Positions 1 through 6,927 of a stretch of 7,934 nt of DNA are shown here, piece after piece. Below the pieces are notes generated by a model. The model made no database searches and was not told the DNA's origin. It was given only the letters and a program-made list of their open reading frames with translations. Position 1 is the first letter of the stretch, and each line of letters opens with the position of its first letter. Position numbers and translations under genes: made by a program. Source of the DNA: an uncultured Oscillospiraceae bacterium (lineage in GTDB: Bacteria; Bacillota; Clostridia; Oscillospirales; Acutalibacteraceae); contig URNF01000100.1 of assembly GCA_900549155.1 (NCBI GenBank), positions 1 through 7,934 on the forward strand, given 5' to 3'.

Positions 1-354
1 GTGATGGCGGCGCGCTATTTGCGGAAAAAGGGGTATACGCTGCTTGCCGCGAACTACCGCACCCGCTTCGGTGAAATTGACATAATCGCCGCCGACAAAA
101 AATATATTGCCTTTGTGGAGGTGAAGCTGCGCTCCGGCGCGGCAATCTACACTCCCGAGGAGGCGGTGACGCCGCTTAAACAGCAGAAGATCGTCAAGGC
201 AGCGATGCAGTATCTGCAGCTGCATCCATCGGAGCTGCAGCCGCGCTTTGACGTCATTGCCATCGTGGCGGATGACCGCGATCCGATGAAAGCGCGTTCG
301 TTGGAGCATCTGAAATCTGCGTTTGATGTTGGCGGTATCTATGCGGCTTTTTGA
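1..354 (+). CDS. YraN/UPF0102 family nuclease-fold protein (5' end cut by window edge)
   Basis: The visible 117 codons match the UPF0102/YraN family, small proteins with a PD-(D/E)XK nuclease-like core whose biological role is poorly defined. The core signature is visible: GEID (residues 24-27 counted from base 1), then FVEVKLRSG, with Glu40 and Lys42 as the ExK pair, and RFDVIAI near residue 82. Family members normally carry about ten residues before the AARYL helix, including a G-x-x-G-E motif. That motif is absent here, so the GTG at base 1 is probably an internal valine codon and the true start lies upstream of the window. The gene ends in TGA, and its last 14 nt overlap the likely start of the dipeptidase gene, which suggests translational coupling. 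In many Bacillota this gene lies near rnhB and rplS; those would be outside the window. Family assignment is firm; nuclease activity is inference. Confidence 0.88.
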   Translation: MMAARYLRKKGYTLLAANYRTRFGEIDIIAADKKYIAFVEVKLRSGAAIYTPEEAVTPLKQQKIVKAAMQYLQLHPSELQPRFDVIAIVADDRDPMKARSLEHLKSAFDVGGIYAAF

Positions 355-1252
355 TCTGCATTGCGACACGCTTTTTGAATGTGTCAAATATGATTGTTCC
401 GTTTTGCACAATGCGTGCCATGTGGACATAGAAAGAGGAAAAGCGTTTTCTCCCTGGTATCAGTGCTTTGCCGCCTGGGTGCGGGACAAGACGCCGCCGA
501 AAACGGCTGCGGCGCAGATCGAAACGATGCTGCGGCGCGCGCACGCCTTTGAAGCGGAGCATCCCGCAGCCTTCCATGTGCTGCAAACGGGCGCGGAGCT
601 TTCTTTTCCGCCGCCTGCCGTGTGCACGGCGATCCTGACCGTCGAAAACGGCGGAACGGTGGGCGAGCTGCCGCAGACGTGGGTCGATGCCGGCGTCAAA
701 ATGATCTCCCTCACCTGGGACGGCGAAAACGCCTGGGCGCAGGGCTGCCGCGGCGATGCCCGCCGCGGGCTGACCGCTCGCGGCAGAGATGCCGTGCGGA
801 AAATGGAAACGCTGCGCATTCTGCCGGACGCGGCGCATCTGAACCGCCGCGGATTTTGGGAGCTTTTGGAAATGACCTCCCGCCCGATCGTTGTCAGCCA
901 CACGGCGTCCGCCATGCTGTATCCCATCGCCCGCAACCTGACCGACGCACAGTTTTGCGCGGTGCGGGAGCGCGGGGGACTGGTGGGACTGAGCCTTTGC
1001 CCGGAGCATTTGGGCGCGCCGACGCTTTCGCGCATGATCGCGCATTTGGAGCAGTTCTTGTCGCTCGGCGGCGAAAAGACCGTCGCGCTCGGCTGCGATC
1101 TCGACGGCATCGAGATACCGACGGCATTCGGCGGTATCCGTGTGGTGGGGACGCTCTATGAGCAGCTATTAAAAAGGAACTATGCGGAAAGTCTTGCGGA
1201 CGATATTTTCTTCGGCAATGCCTACCGCTTTTTCACAAAACAGTGTATATAA
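341..1252 (+). CDS. M19 (renal dipeptidase-like) membrane dipeptidase family peptidase
   Basis: This is a zinc-dependent dipeptidase of peptidase family M19, a TIM-barrel amidohydrolase that cleaves dipeptides. The predicted protein has 303 residues, normal for the short bacterial forms. Visible zinc ligands, by comparison with human renal dipeptidase, are His7 and Asp9 (DLHCDT), Glu102 (TVENGG), His166 (DAAHLN) and His187 (VVSHTAS). Asp253 or Asp255 in GCDLDG corresponds to the substrate-contacting aspartate region. The SLTWDGEN stretch (residues 123-130) is typical of Bacillota members. I see no signal peptide or lipobox, so it is probably cytosolic despite the family name. I chose the ATG at 341 because family members begin about six residues before HxD and GGCGG lies 5 nt upstream; an in-frame TTG/ATG at 323/326 would add six unusual residues. 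It overlaps the yraN end by 14 nt and ends 15 nt before the preferred thrC start. The exact substrate cannot be told. Confidence 0.9.
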   Translation: MRLFDLHCDTLFECVKYDCSVLHNACHVDIERGKAFSPWYQCFAAWVRDKTPPKTAAAQIETMLRRAHAFEAEHPAAFHVLQTGAELSFPPPAVCTAILTVENGGTVGELPQTWVDAGVKMISLTWDGENAWAQGCRGDARRGLTARGRDAVRKMETLRILPDAAHLNRRGFWELLEMTSRPIVVSHTASAMLYPIARNLTDAQFCAVRERGGLVGLSLCPEHLGAPTLSRMIAHLEQFLSLGGEKTVALGCDLDGIEIPTAFGGIRVVGTLYEQLLKRNYAESLADDIFFGNAYRFFTKQCI

Positions 1253-1253
1253 A

Positions 1254-1259
1254 AAAGGA
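1254..1259 (+). promoter_or_regulatory. Ribosome binding site deciding the thrC start
   Basis: AAAGGA lies 8 nt before the ATG at 1268. It overlaps the first base of an earlier in-frame ATG at 1259, which therefore has no usable ribosome binding site. This favours 1268 as the thrC start. Confidence 0.6.
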
Positions 1260-1267
1260 TGAAAAAG

Positions 1268-2764
1268 ATGAACTACGTAAGTACCCGTGATCACAACAAA
1301 ACCGTGACCGCCGCACAGGCGATCGCTGCCGGTATCTCGTCGGAGGGCGGACTTTTCGTGCCGGAGAGCTTTCCGCCGCTGACCGTCGATGAGCTGCGCA
1401 CGTTGGTGCCGATGGACTATCGGGCACGTGCCGCGTTTGTGCTCGGTCGCTTTCTGACCGACTTTTCGGCGGAGGAAGTAAAAGCGTGCGTTGACGCTGC
1501 CTACACGGCGGAAAAATTCGGGGATCACCCCGCGCCGCTGCACACCTTGCACGACGATGCCCACATTCTGGAGCTGTGGCACGGTCCGACCTGCGCTTTC
1601 AAGGATATGGCGCTGCAAATTCTGCCGCACCTGATGCGCGTATCGGTGGCAAAATCCGTGCCCGGCAAGGAGATTGTCATTTTGGTCGCCACCTCGGGCG
1701 ACACGGGCAAGGCGGCGCTTGAGGGCTTCAAGGACGCGCCGCACACCCGCATTCTGGTGTTCTATCCCGTCGACGGCGTCAGCCCGATGCAGAAGCTGCA
1801 AATGACGACCCAGGAGGGAAACAACGTCGCCGTCTGTGCCATTCGCGGCAACTTTGACGACGCCCAGTCCGGCGTCAAGGCGATCTTCACCGATCCCGCC
1901 GTCAAGGAAAAGCTGGCGGCGCACGACATGCTGTTCTCAAGCGCCAACTCCATCAACTGGGGACGGCTGGTGCCGCAGGTGGTATACTATATCTCCGCCT
2001 ATTGCGATCTTGTGAAAAGCGGCAGGCTGACGCTCGGCGACCCGATGAATGTCGTGGTGCCGACCGGCAATTTCGGCAACATTCTGGCGGCATACTATGC
2101 CATGAAAATGGGGCTGCCGGTGAAAAAATTCATCTGCGCGTCCAACAAAAACCACGTGCTGACCGATTTCATCAAAACCGGCACCTATGACCGCCGCCGC
2201 GATTTCTTCACCACCACCTCGCCGTCCATGGACATCCTCATTTCTTCCAACCTGGAGCGGCTTCTGTTTGATCTGACCGACAGGGATGACACAGCGGTTG
2301 CCGCCATGATGGAGAGCCTGCGCCGCGACGGGTGCTATACCGTGTCGGACAGCGTGCGTGAAAAGCTGCAGGCGCTTTTTGTGGGCGGTTTTGCCGACGA
2401 TGAGGCAGTCGCCGCGACCATTCGCGACACCTTCGCTGATCACCGCTATCTGATCGACACGCACACGGCGGTGGCGGTGCGCGTCTATGAGGACTATCGC
2501 CGCGAGACGGGGGACGAAACGCCCACCGTGATCGCATCCACTGCCAATCCCTATAAATTCTCCGCCAGCGTGCTTGCCGCACTCGGCGAGGAGCATCCCG
2601 ATGCGGATGAATTTGAAAAGGTGGCGCTTTTGCAGGCGCACACGGGCGTGCCCGCACCGCAGTCGCTTTTGTCGCTGCGCGAGAAGCCGGTGCGTTTTCC
2701 GCAGGTGTGCGACCGCGACGGCCAGCGGGATGTGGTGTATGCCATGCTGGGCATAAAGGCGTAA
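1268..2764 (+). CDS. thrC: Threonine synthase
   Basis: The product converts O-phosphohomoserine to L-threonine and phosphate, the last step of threonine synthesis, in the cytosol using pyridoxal phosphate. With the start at 1268 it has 498 residues, normal for the long threonine synthase class found in Clostridia, Gram-negatives and fungi. It opens with MNYVSTRD, typical of the N-terminus. Lys112 in CAFKDMALQ is the predicted PLP Schiff-base lysine. SGDTGKAAL (from about residue 143) and PTGNFGN (265-271) are phosphate and cofactor binding segments, and the conserved VSPMQKLQMTTQ and SSANSINWGR stretches are present. No key residue appears missing. It sits 15 nt after the dipeptidase gene and 3 nt before the metallophosphoesterase gene, so it is likely cotranscribed with them. 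No hom or thrB is visible here, and no leader attenuator is seen immediately upstream. Confidence 0.97.
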   Translation: MNYVSTRDHNKTVTAAQAIAAGISSEGGLFVPESFPPLTVDELRTLVPMDYRARAAFVLGRFLTDFSAEEVKACVDAAYTAEKFGDHPAPLHTLHDDAHILELWHGPTCAFKDMALQILPHLMRVSVAKSVPGKEIVILVATSGDTGKAALEGFKDAPHTRILVFYPVDGVSPMQKLQMTTQEGNNVAVCAIRGNFDDAQSGVKAIFTDPAVKEKLAAHDMLFSSANSINWGRLVPQVVYYISAYCDLVKSGRLTLGDPMNVVVPTGNFGNILAAYYAMKMGLPVKKFICASNKNHVLTDFIKTGTYDRRRDFFTTTSPSMDILISSNLERLLFDLTDRDDTAVAAMMESLRRDGCYTVSDSVREKLQALFVGGFADDEAVAATIRDTFADHRYLIDTHTAVAVRVYEDYRRETGDETPTVIASTANPYKFSASVLAALGEEHPDADEFEKVALLQAHTGVPAPQSLLSLREKPVRFPQVCDRDGQRDVVYAMLGIKA

Positions 2765-2767
2765 ACG

Positions 2768-3466
2768 ATGGCACTGTATGTAATCGGCGACCTGCACCTG
2801 TCCTTTTCCGCCGATAAACCGATGCACATTTTCGAGGGCTGGGATCACCACGAGGAACGCCTTGAGAAAAACTGGCGTCGGCTGGTGAAGCCTGAGGACA
2901 CGGTGGTGATCCCCGGCGATGTTTCGTGGGGGATGTCGCTTGAAGAGTCCAAGACGGATTTTGCCTTTCTGAATGCGCTTCCCGGCAGCAAGCTGCTGCT
3001 CAAGGGCAACCATGATTATTGGTGGACGACGCGACGCAAAATGGATGCGTTTTTTGCCGAGAACGGCTTTGACACCCTGCGCATCGTGCACAACGATGCC
3101 GTGGTGGTGGGGGAGATCGCGGTCTGCGGCACGCGCGGCTGGTTCTATGATGCGGAGGCGGATGCCGACCGCAAGATCCTCATGCGCGAGGTCGGCAGGC
3201 TGCAGACCTCGCTGGCGGCGGCGATCGCCACGGGAAAAGAACCTGTCGCCTTTTTGCACTATCCACCTGTGTGGGGCGGCAAGACCTGCAAGCCGTTTTT
3301 GGATGTGCTGCGGGAAAACGGCGTGAAGCGGTGCTACTATGGGCATGTTCACGGGCAGGGCATACGGCAGGCGTTTTGCGGAGAGATCGACGGCGTGACG
3401 CTGCAGCTGGCGTCTGCGGATGCGCTGAAATTTGCCCCGCTGCACATTTTTTGCGGAAATTCCTGA
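2768..3466 (+). CDS. Calcineurin-like metallophosphoesterase (COG1768-type)
   Basis: This is a predicted phosphohydrolase of the calcineurin-like metallophosphoesterase superfamily, 232 residues long and closest in layout to the COG1768 group of unknown substrate. All canonical metal-binding motifs are visible: GDLH with Asp8 and His10, GDVSWG with Asp51, GNHDYWW with Asn81 and His82, LHYPP with His164, and GHVHG with His193 and His195. A dinuclear metal site is therefore expected to be intact. There is no signal peptide or membrane segment, so the protein is probably cytosolic. The start is supported by AAAGGC at 2755-2760, 7 nt upstream of the ATG, inside the thrC 3' end. Only 3 nt separate it from thrC, indicating cotranscription. 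I see no terminator after it, so transcripts may run on into tig. Superfamily assignment is firm; the substrate is unknown. Confidence 0.92.
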   Translation: MALYVIGDLHLSFSADKPMHIFEGWDHHEERLEKNWRRLVKPEDTVVIPGDVSWGMSLEESKTDFAFLNALPGSKLLLKGNHDYWWTTRRKMDAFFAENGFDTLRIVHNDAVVVGEIAVCGTRGWFYDAEADADRKILMREVGRLQTSLAAAIATGKEPVAFLHYPPVWGGKTCKPFLDVLRENGVKRCYYGHVHGQGIRQAFCGEIDGVTLQLASADALKFAPLHIFCGNS

Positions 3467-3482
3467 AAATTTCAAAAAAATG

Positions 3483-3512
3483 CTGGCATATTGCCAAAGG
3501 GTATGCTATAAT
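3483..3512 (+). promoter_or_regulatory. Likely sigma-A promoter for tig (extended -10)
   Basis: A perfect TATAAT at 3507-3512 is preceded by TG at 3504-3505, giving the extended -10 form TATGCTATAAT common in Bacillota. The best -35 is CTGGCA at 3483-3488, matching TTGACA at four of six positions with an 18-nt spacer. Transcription would begin near 3518-3520, giving a leader of about 32 nt before the tig ATG. This is the only convincing promoter I can find in the window. Confidence 0.78.
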
Positions 3513-3525
3513 ACCATGGCATATG
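3487..3525. repeat. Bulged inverted repeat centred on the tig -10 box
   Basis: The left side reads CATA-T-TGCCA-AAG-GGTAT (3487-3504) and the right side ATACC-A-TGGCA-TATG (3511-3525), around a central GCTATA. Fourteen base pairs can form with a single T bulge and a 3/1 internal loop. A second, overlapping palindrome TGGCA-TAT-TGCCA occupies 3484-3496. Both overlap the promoter, so they could form a protein-binding operator, or an RNA hairpin in transcripts reading through from upstream. Function is inferred only from symmetry and position. Confidence 0.5.
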
Positions 3526-3536
3526 TAAAAGCAAGT

Positions 3537-3543
3537 AGGAGGA
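3537..3543 (+). promoter_or_regulatory. Strong ribosome binding site of tig
   Basis: AGGAGGA ends 8 nt before the ATG at 3552. It decides that start over an upstream extension of the frame to 3432, which would reach back through the promoter and into the metallophosphoesterase gene. Confidence 0.9.
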
Positions 3544-3551
3544 AGTTACAC

Positions 3552-4841
3552 ATGAGCCTGAAAAATGCAGAAAAGCAGGAAAACAATCGCGTAAAGCTGG
3601 AGATCGAGGTGGACGCCGAAACCTTCAAAAAGGCGGTGGACGCTGCGTATAAGAAGGACATTAAGAATATGACCATTCCCGGCTTCCGTAAGGGCAAGGC
3701 GCCGCGCGCGTTTGTCGAGAAGATCTACGGCACCGGTGTGTTCTATGAAACGGCTGTCAACAGCGTATATCCCGACGCGCTCGATGATGCGATCAAGGCG
3801 TCCGGCTATGAGTATGTGGAAGACAAGATCGATTTCGACGTGACCTCGGTCGGCGAGGACGGTCTGAAATTCACGGCGGTCATCACCGTGAAGCCGGAAG
3901 TCACGCTGGATGAGTATAAGGGTCTCAAAGCGACCAAGAAGATCGCGCCCGTGACCGATGAGGACGTGGAAAAGGAACTCACCATGCTGCAGGAGCGCAA
4001 CTCCCGCATGGTGGCGGTGGACGACCGCGCCGCCGAGATGGGCGACACCGTGACCTTCGACTTCGAGGGCTTTGTGGACGGCAAGCCGTTTGACGGCGGC
4101 AAGGCGGAAAATCATGCGCTGCTGCTCGGCTCCGGTCAGTTCATCCCCGGCTTCGAGGATCAGCTGGTCGGCAAGAAGATCGACGAGGAGTGCGACGTGA
4201 ACGTCACGTTCCCCGAGGACTATCATGCCAAGGAGCTTGCCGGTAAGCCCGCTGTCTTCAAGTGCAAGATCCACGAAATTCAGAAGAAAGAGCTGCCGGA
4301 GCTCAACGACGACTTTGCAAAGGACGTCAGCGACTTCGATACGCTCGATGAGCTGAAGGCGGACTCCAAGAAGAAGCTCGAGGAGACCCGTGCGAAAGCA
4401 GCGGACGACGCCGTGATCGATCAGCTGGTGGACGGTCTGCTCGGCATCCTGCACGCGGACATTCCCGCTGCCATGTATGAGAACGCCATCAACGACGCGG
4501 TGCGCGATTTCGAATATCGTCTGCAGTCGCAGGGCCTCAACATGGAAATGTACATGAAATATACCGGCGCGGACGAAAAGACCTTCCGTGAAAACTTCCG
4601 CGAGCAGGCGGAAAAGCAGGTCAAGATGCGCCTGATCTTGGAGCAGATCGCAAAGCAGGAGAACATCACCCCCACCGAGGAGGATCTCGATAAGGAATAT
4701 GCCCGCTATGCCGAGGCATATCAGATGGAAGCCGACAAGGTCAAGCAGTTCATCCCCGCGACCGAGCTTTCCAAGGATCTGGCGGTGCAGCAGGCGATGG
4801 ATCTCGTGAAGAACGCGGCTGTTATCACCGAAGAAAAATAA
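3552..4841 (+). CDS. tig: Trigger factor, ribosome-associated chaperone and peptidyl-prolyl isomerase
   Basis: Trigger factor binds the ribosome near the exit tunnel, shields nascent chains and carries an FKBP-type prolyl isomerase domain. The predicted 429 residues match the usual family length. The N-terminal ribosome-binding domain carries the signature GFRKGKAPR at residues 44-52. The FKBP-like domain spans roughly residues 155-240, with GDTVTFDFEG (164-173) and GSGQFIPGFEDQLVG (193-207). The remainder is the helical, charged C-terminal chaperone domain, ending near TEEK. All three domains are present and uninterrupted. Lysine codons are mostly AAG and the gene is rich in GAG, CTG and GGC, consistent with high expression. 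It has its own extended -10 promoter and a near-consensus ribosome binding site. clpP begins 144 nt downstream with no clear terminator between, so the two may be cotranscribed. Confidence 0.97.
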   Translation: MSLKNAEKQENNRVKLEIEVDAETFKKAVDAAYKKDIKNMTIPGFRKGKAPRAFVEKIYGTGVFYETAVNSVYPDALDDAIKASGYEYVEDKIDFDVTSVGEDGLKFTAVITVKPEVTLDEYKGLKATKKIAPVTDEDVEKELTMLQERNSRMVAVDDRAAEMGDTVTFDFEGFVDGKPFDGGKAENHALLLGSGQFIPGFEDQLVGKKIDEECDVNVTFPEDYHAKELAGKPAVFKCKIHEIQKKELPELNDDFAKDVSDFDTLDELKADSKKKLEETRAKAADDAVIDQLVDGLLGILHADIPAAMYENAINDAVRDFEYRLQSQGLNMEMYMKYTGADEKTFRENFREQAEKQVKMRLILEQIAKQENITPTEEDLDKEYARYAEAYQMEADKVKQFIPATELSKDLAVQQAMDLVKNAAVITEEK

Positions 4842-4868
4842 GCGTCACCGATTAAGCCGACAATATGC

Positions 4869-4960
4869 TGCCAATACTGGTGGCAAGGATGGCTTGTGAC
4901 GCCTTGGCGCATGCCGCTGTTTCGTTTCGGGACAGCGGCAGTTTGCCACAGAACAGTATT
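4869..4960 (+). other. Foldable RNA or inverted-repeat element in the tig-clpP gap
   Basis: The core is a strong hairpin at 4912-4940: a 12-bp stem, TGCCGCTGTTTC against GGGACAGCGGCA with two G-U pairs, closed by a 5-nt loop. It is enclosed by a long-range pairing in which AATACTG-GTGGCAA (4873-4886) pairs with TTGCCAC (4943-4949) and CAGTATT (4954-4960), 14 bp with an AGAA bulge on the 3' side. A competing local hairpin, TGCCA (4869-4873) with TGGCA (4881-4885), uses the same left arm. The core hairpin has only GTTT after it, so it is not a good Rho-independent terminator. The rest of the 144-nt gap holds only the clpP ribosome binding site, and I see no convincing promoter in it. Confidence 0.5.
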
Positions 4961-4973
4961 TTACCACTTGAAC

Positions 4974-4978
4974 GGAGG
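4974..4978 (+). promoter_or_regulatory. Ribosome binding site of clpP
   Basis: GGAGG lies 7 nt before the ATG at 4986 and decides that start. The frame is open upstream to 4896, but that extension would code through the predicted hairpin and has no family similarity. Confidence 0.88.
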
Positions 4979-4985
4979 TATCCCG

Positions 4986-5573
4986 ATGCAAAACAGTTTG
5001 GTTCCTTATGTGATCGAGCAGACCGGTCACGGCGAGCGCAGCTATGATATTTTTTCGCGCCTGCTCAATGACCGCATCATCGTGCTGTCCGACGAGGTGA
5101 ACGATGCGACCGCGTCGCTGGTCGTGGCGCAGCTTCTGTATTTGGAAGGTCAGGACCCCGACAAGGACATTCATCTGTATATCAACAGCCCCGGCGGTTC
5201 TATCACGGCGGGTATGGCGATCTATGACACCATGCAGTTTATCAAGTGCGATGTCTCCACCATTTGCGTCGGTCTGGCGGCGAGCATGGGCTCGTTCCTG
5301 CTGGCGGCGGGCACAAAGGGAAAGCGTCTGTCACTGCCGCACAGCGAGATCATGATCCATCAGCCGCTCGGCGGCGCGAAGGGTCAGGCGGCGGACATCA
5401 AGATCCAGGCGGATCACATTCTTTTTATCCGCAACCGCATGAACGCCCTTTTGTCGGAAATGACCGGTCAGCCGCTCGATGTCATTGAGCGGGACACCGA
5501 CCGCGACAACTGGATGACCGCAGAGGATGCGGTGCGCTACGGCTTGGTCGATAAGGTCATCACCCATCGCTGA
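4986..5573 (+). CDS. clpP: ATP-dependent Clp protease proteolytic subunit
   Basis: ClpP is the serine protease that forms two stacked heptameric rings and degrades proteins fed in by ClpX or ClpC. The predicted protein has 195 residues, the normal length. The catalytic triad is complete: Ser100 in GLAASMGSF, His125 in MIHQPLGG and Asp174 in ERDTDRD, with the same spacing as Ser97, His122 and Asp171 of mature E. coli ClpP. The N-terminus NSLVPYVIEQTGHGERSYDI contains the conserved LVPYVIEQ axial-loop segment, and there is almost no propeptide. INSPGG, the oxyanion-hole strand, is present at residues 66-71. The gene follows tig by 144 nt and precedes its partner gene clpX by 34 nt, so the proteolytic and unfolding subunits are probably made from one transcript. 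I see no CtsR-type operator upstream. Confidence 0.98.
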   Translation: MQNSLVPYVIEQTGHGERSYDIFSRLLNDRIIVLSDEVNDATASLVVAQLLYLEGQDPDKDIHLYINSPGGSITAGMAIYDTMQFIKCDVSTICVGLAASMGSFLLAAGTKGKRLSLPHSEIMIHQPLGGAKGQAADIKIQADHILFIRNRMNALLSEMTGQPLDVIERDTDRDNWMTAEDAVRYGLVDKVITHR

Positions 5574-5607
5574 CAAAGGACACGGCAAGGATTAGGGAGG
5601 CGATAGT

Positions 5608-6927
5608 ATGCCGAAATTTGAGGACGGTCAAGAGCCGGTATGCTCTTTCTGCGGCAAACGGCAGGACGAGGTATATCAGCTGATCGGCGGCAGAAACGGT
5701 GTTTGCATCTGCAACGAATGTGTGGAGCTGTGCCGTACCATCCTGGAGGATGGGGAAGAGGCTGTCGGGCGGCGTGCGGCGGAGACGGCTGCATCCGAAG
5801 CACCGGAGCAGCTGCCGACACCGAAGGAGATCAAAGCGGCGCTCGATGAATACGTCATCGGGCAGGAGCGCGCGAAGATCGCGCTGTCGGTCGCGGTGTA
5901 TAATCATTATAAGCGTATTTATTTCGGCGGCACGGTGGATGCCGAGCTCGGCAAGAGCAACGTGCTGCTGCTCGGCCCGACCGGTGTGGGCAAAACGGCG
6001 CTGGCGCAGACGCTGGCAAAAACGCTGCATGTGCCGTTTGCCATTGCCGACGCCACGACGCTGACCGAAGCGGGCTATGTCGGCGAGGATGTCGAAAACA
6101 TTCTTCTGCGCCTGATCCAGGCGGCGGATTTTGACGTCAAGAAAGCGGAACGCGGCATTATCTATGTGGACGAGATCGACAAGATCTCCCGCCGCAGCGA
6201 AAATCCGTCCATCACCCGCGATGTCAGCGGTGAGGGCGTGCAGCAGGCGCTTCTAAAAATTCTTGAGGGCACGGTTGCCAATGTGCCGCCCGGCGGCGGT
6301 CGCAAGCACCCGCAGCAGCAGTTCATTCAGATCGACACATCCAACATCCTGTTCATTCTCGGCGGCGCTTTCGACGGCATCGAAAAGACCATTGAAAAGC
6401 GCGTCGGTTCGGGCGCTATGGGCTTTGGCAACGAGATCCGCTCCAAAAAGGAAATGAAGCGCTCGGAAATTTTGCGCCGCCTGGTGCCGCAGGATCTTGT
6501 GAAATACGGACTGATTCCCGAGCTGGTCGGACGTATGCCGGTGGTCACGACGCTGGACGCACTGGACGCCGACGATCTCGTGCGCATTCTGAAAGAGCCG
6601 AAAAACGCTGTTTTGAAGCAATATCAGGCGCTTTTCGGACTGGATCATGTGCAGCTTGCCTTCACCGATGATGCGCTGCGCGCGGTGGCGGAAGAAACGT
6701 TAAAGCGCGAAACAGGCGCCCGCGGCTTGCGTTCGGTGATGGAAGAGCTGCTCACAAAGCTCATGTTCGAGGTGCCGTCCGATCCCACGATCGAGAAGAT
6801 CACCATCACCTCGGACACCGTGAAAAAAGGCGCACAACCGGAAATTGTTTACAATCCGGAAAGAAAAGCGGCGCGCCTTATGCCGCAGGCAAAGGCAAAG
6901 CCGCAACGGCGCAAGGTTAACGCATAG
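5608..6927 (+). CDS. clpX: ATP-dependent Clp protease ATP-binding subunit ClpX
   Basis: ClpX is the hexameric AAA+ unfoldase that recognises substrates and threads them into ClpP. The 439-residue product has the full domain set. The N-terminal C4 zinc-binding domain uses Cys12, Cys15, Cys35 and Cys38. Walker A is GPTGVGKT (123-130) and Walker B is IIYVDE (184-189). The pore-1 loop is GYVG (156-159) and the RKH pore loop is at 232-234. The arginine finger lies in VGRMPVV (Arg309) and the sensor-2 arginine in GARGLR (Arg372). The ClpP-docking loop reads MGF at 271-273 in place of the classical IGF. The C-terminal tail is basic. A GGGAGG site at 5595-5600 lies 7 nt before the start. It follows clpP by 34 nt and is closed by a strong terminator about 20 nt after its stop. 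Confidence 0.98.
   Translation: MPKFEDGQEPVCSFCGKRQDEVYQLIGGRNGVCICNECVELCRTILEDGEEAVGRRAAETAASEAPEQLPTPKEIKAALDEYVIGQERAKIALSVAVYNHYKRIYFGGTVDAELGKSNVLLLGPTGVGKTALAQTLAKTLHVPFAIADATTLTEAGYVGEDVENILLRLIQAADFDVKKAERGIIYVDEIDKISRRSENPSITRDVSGEGVQQALLKILEGTVANVPPGGGRKHPQQQFIQIDTSNILFILGGAFDGIEKTIEKRVGSGAMGFGNEIRSKKEMKRSEILRRLVPQDLVKYGLIPELVGRMPVVTTLDALDADDLVRILKEPKNAVLKQYQALFGLDHVQLAFTDDALRAVAEETLKRETGARGLRSVMEELLTKLMFEVPSDPTIEKITITSDTVKKGAQPEIVYNPERKAARLMPQAKAKPQRRKVNA

Noticed and set aside
1..3. GTG at base 1 as the start of the yraN-like gene
   Set aside because: The conserved N-terminal G-x-x-G-E segment of the family is missing, so the gene most likely begins before the window.
254..1045. 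A 263-codon minus-strand frame opposite the dipeptidase gene
   Set aside because: It is Arg-, His- and Gln-rich low-complexity translation, and the opposite strand carries an intact M19 active site.
1937..3475. A 512-codon open frame on the minus strand opposite thrC and the metallophosphoesterase gene
   Set aside because: Its translation is His-, Arg- and Gln-rich with no recognisable domain, and it lies antisense to two genes with complete catalytic motifs. Long shadow frames are expected opposite GC-rich coding sequence.
3453..3480. Possible terminator after the metallophosphoesterase gene, from GAAATT and AATTTC arms
   Set aside because: The stem is six A/T-rich pairs and is followed by A residues, not a U tract, so it does not qualify as an intrinsic terminator.
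3432..3551. An upstream in-frame extension of trigger factor to 3432
   Set aside because: It would overlap the metallophosphoesterase gene and the promoter, while a near-perfect ribosome binding site precedes the ATG at 3552, where family similarity begins.
4912..4944. The strong hairpin after tig as an intrinsic terminator
   Set aside because: Only three T residues follow, interrupted by G and C, so termination is unlikely; it is reported as a structural element instead.
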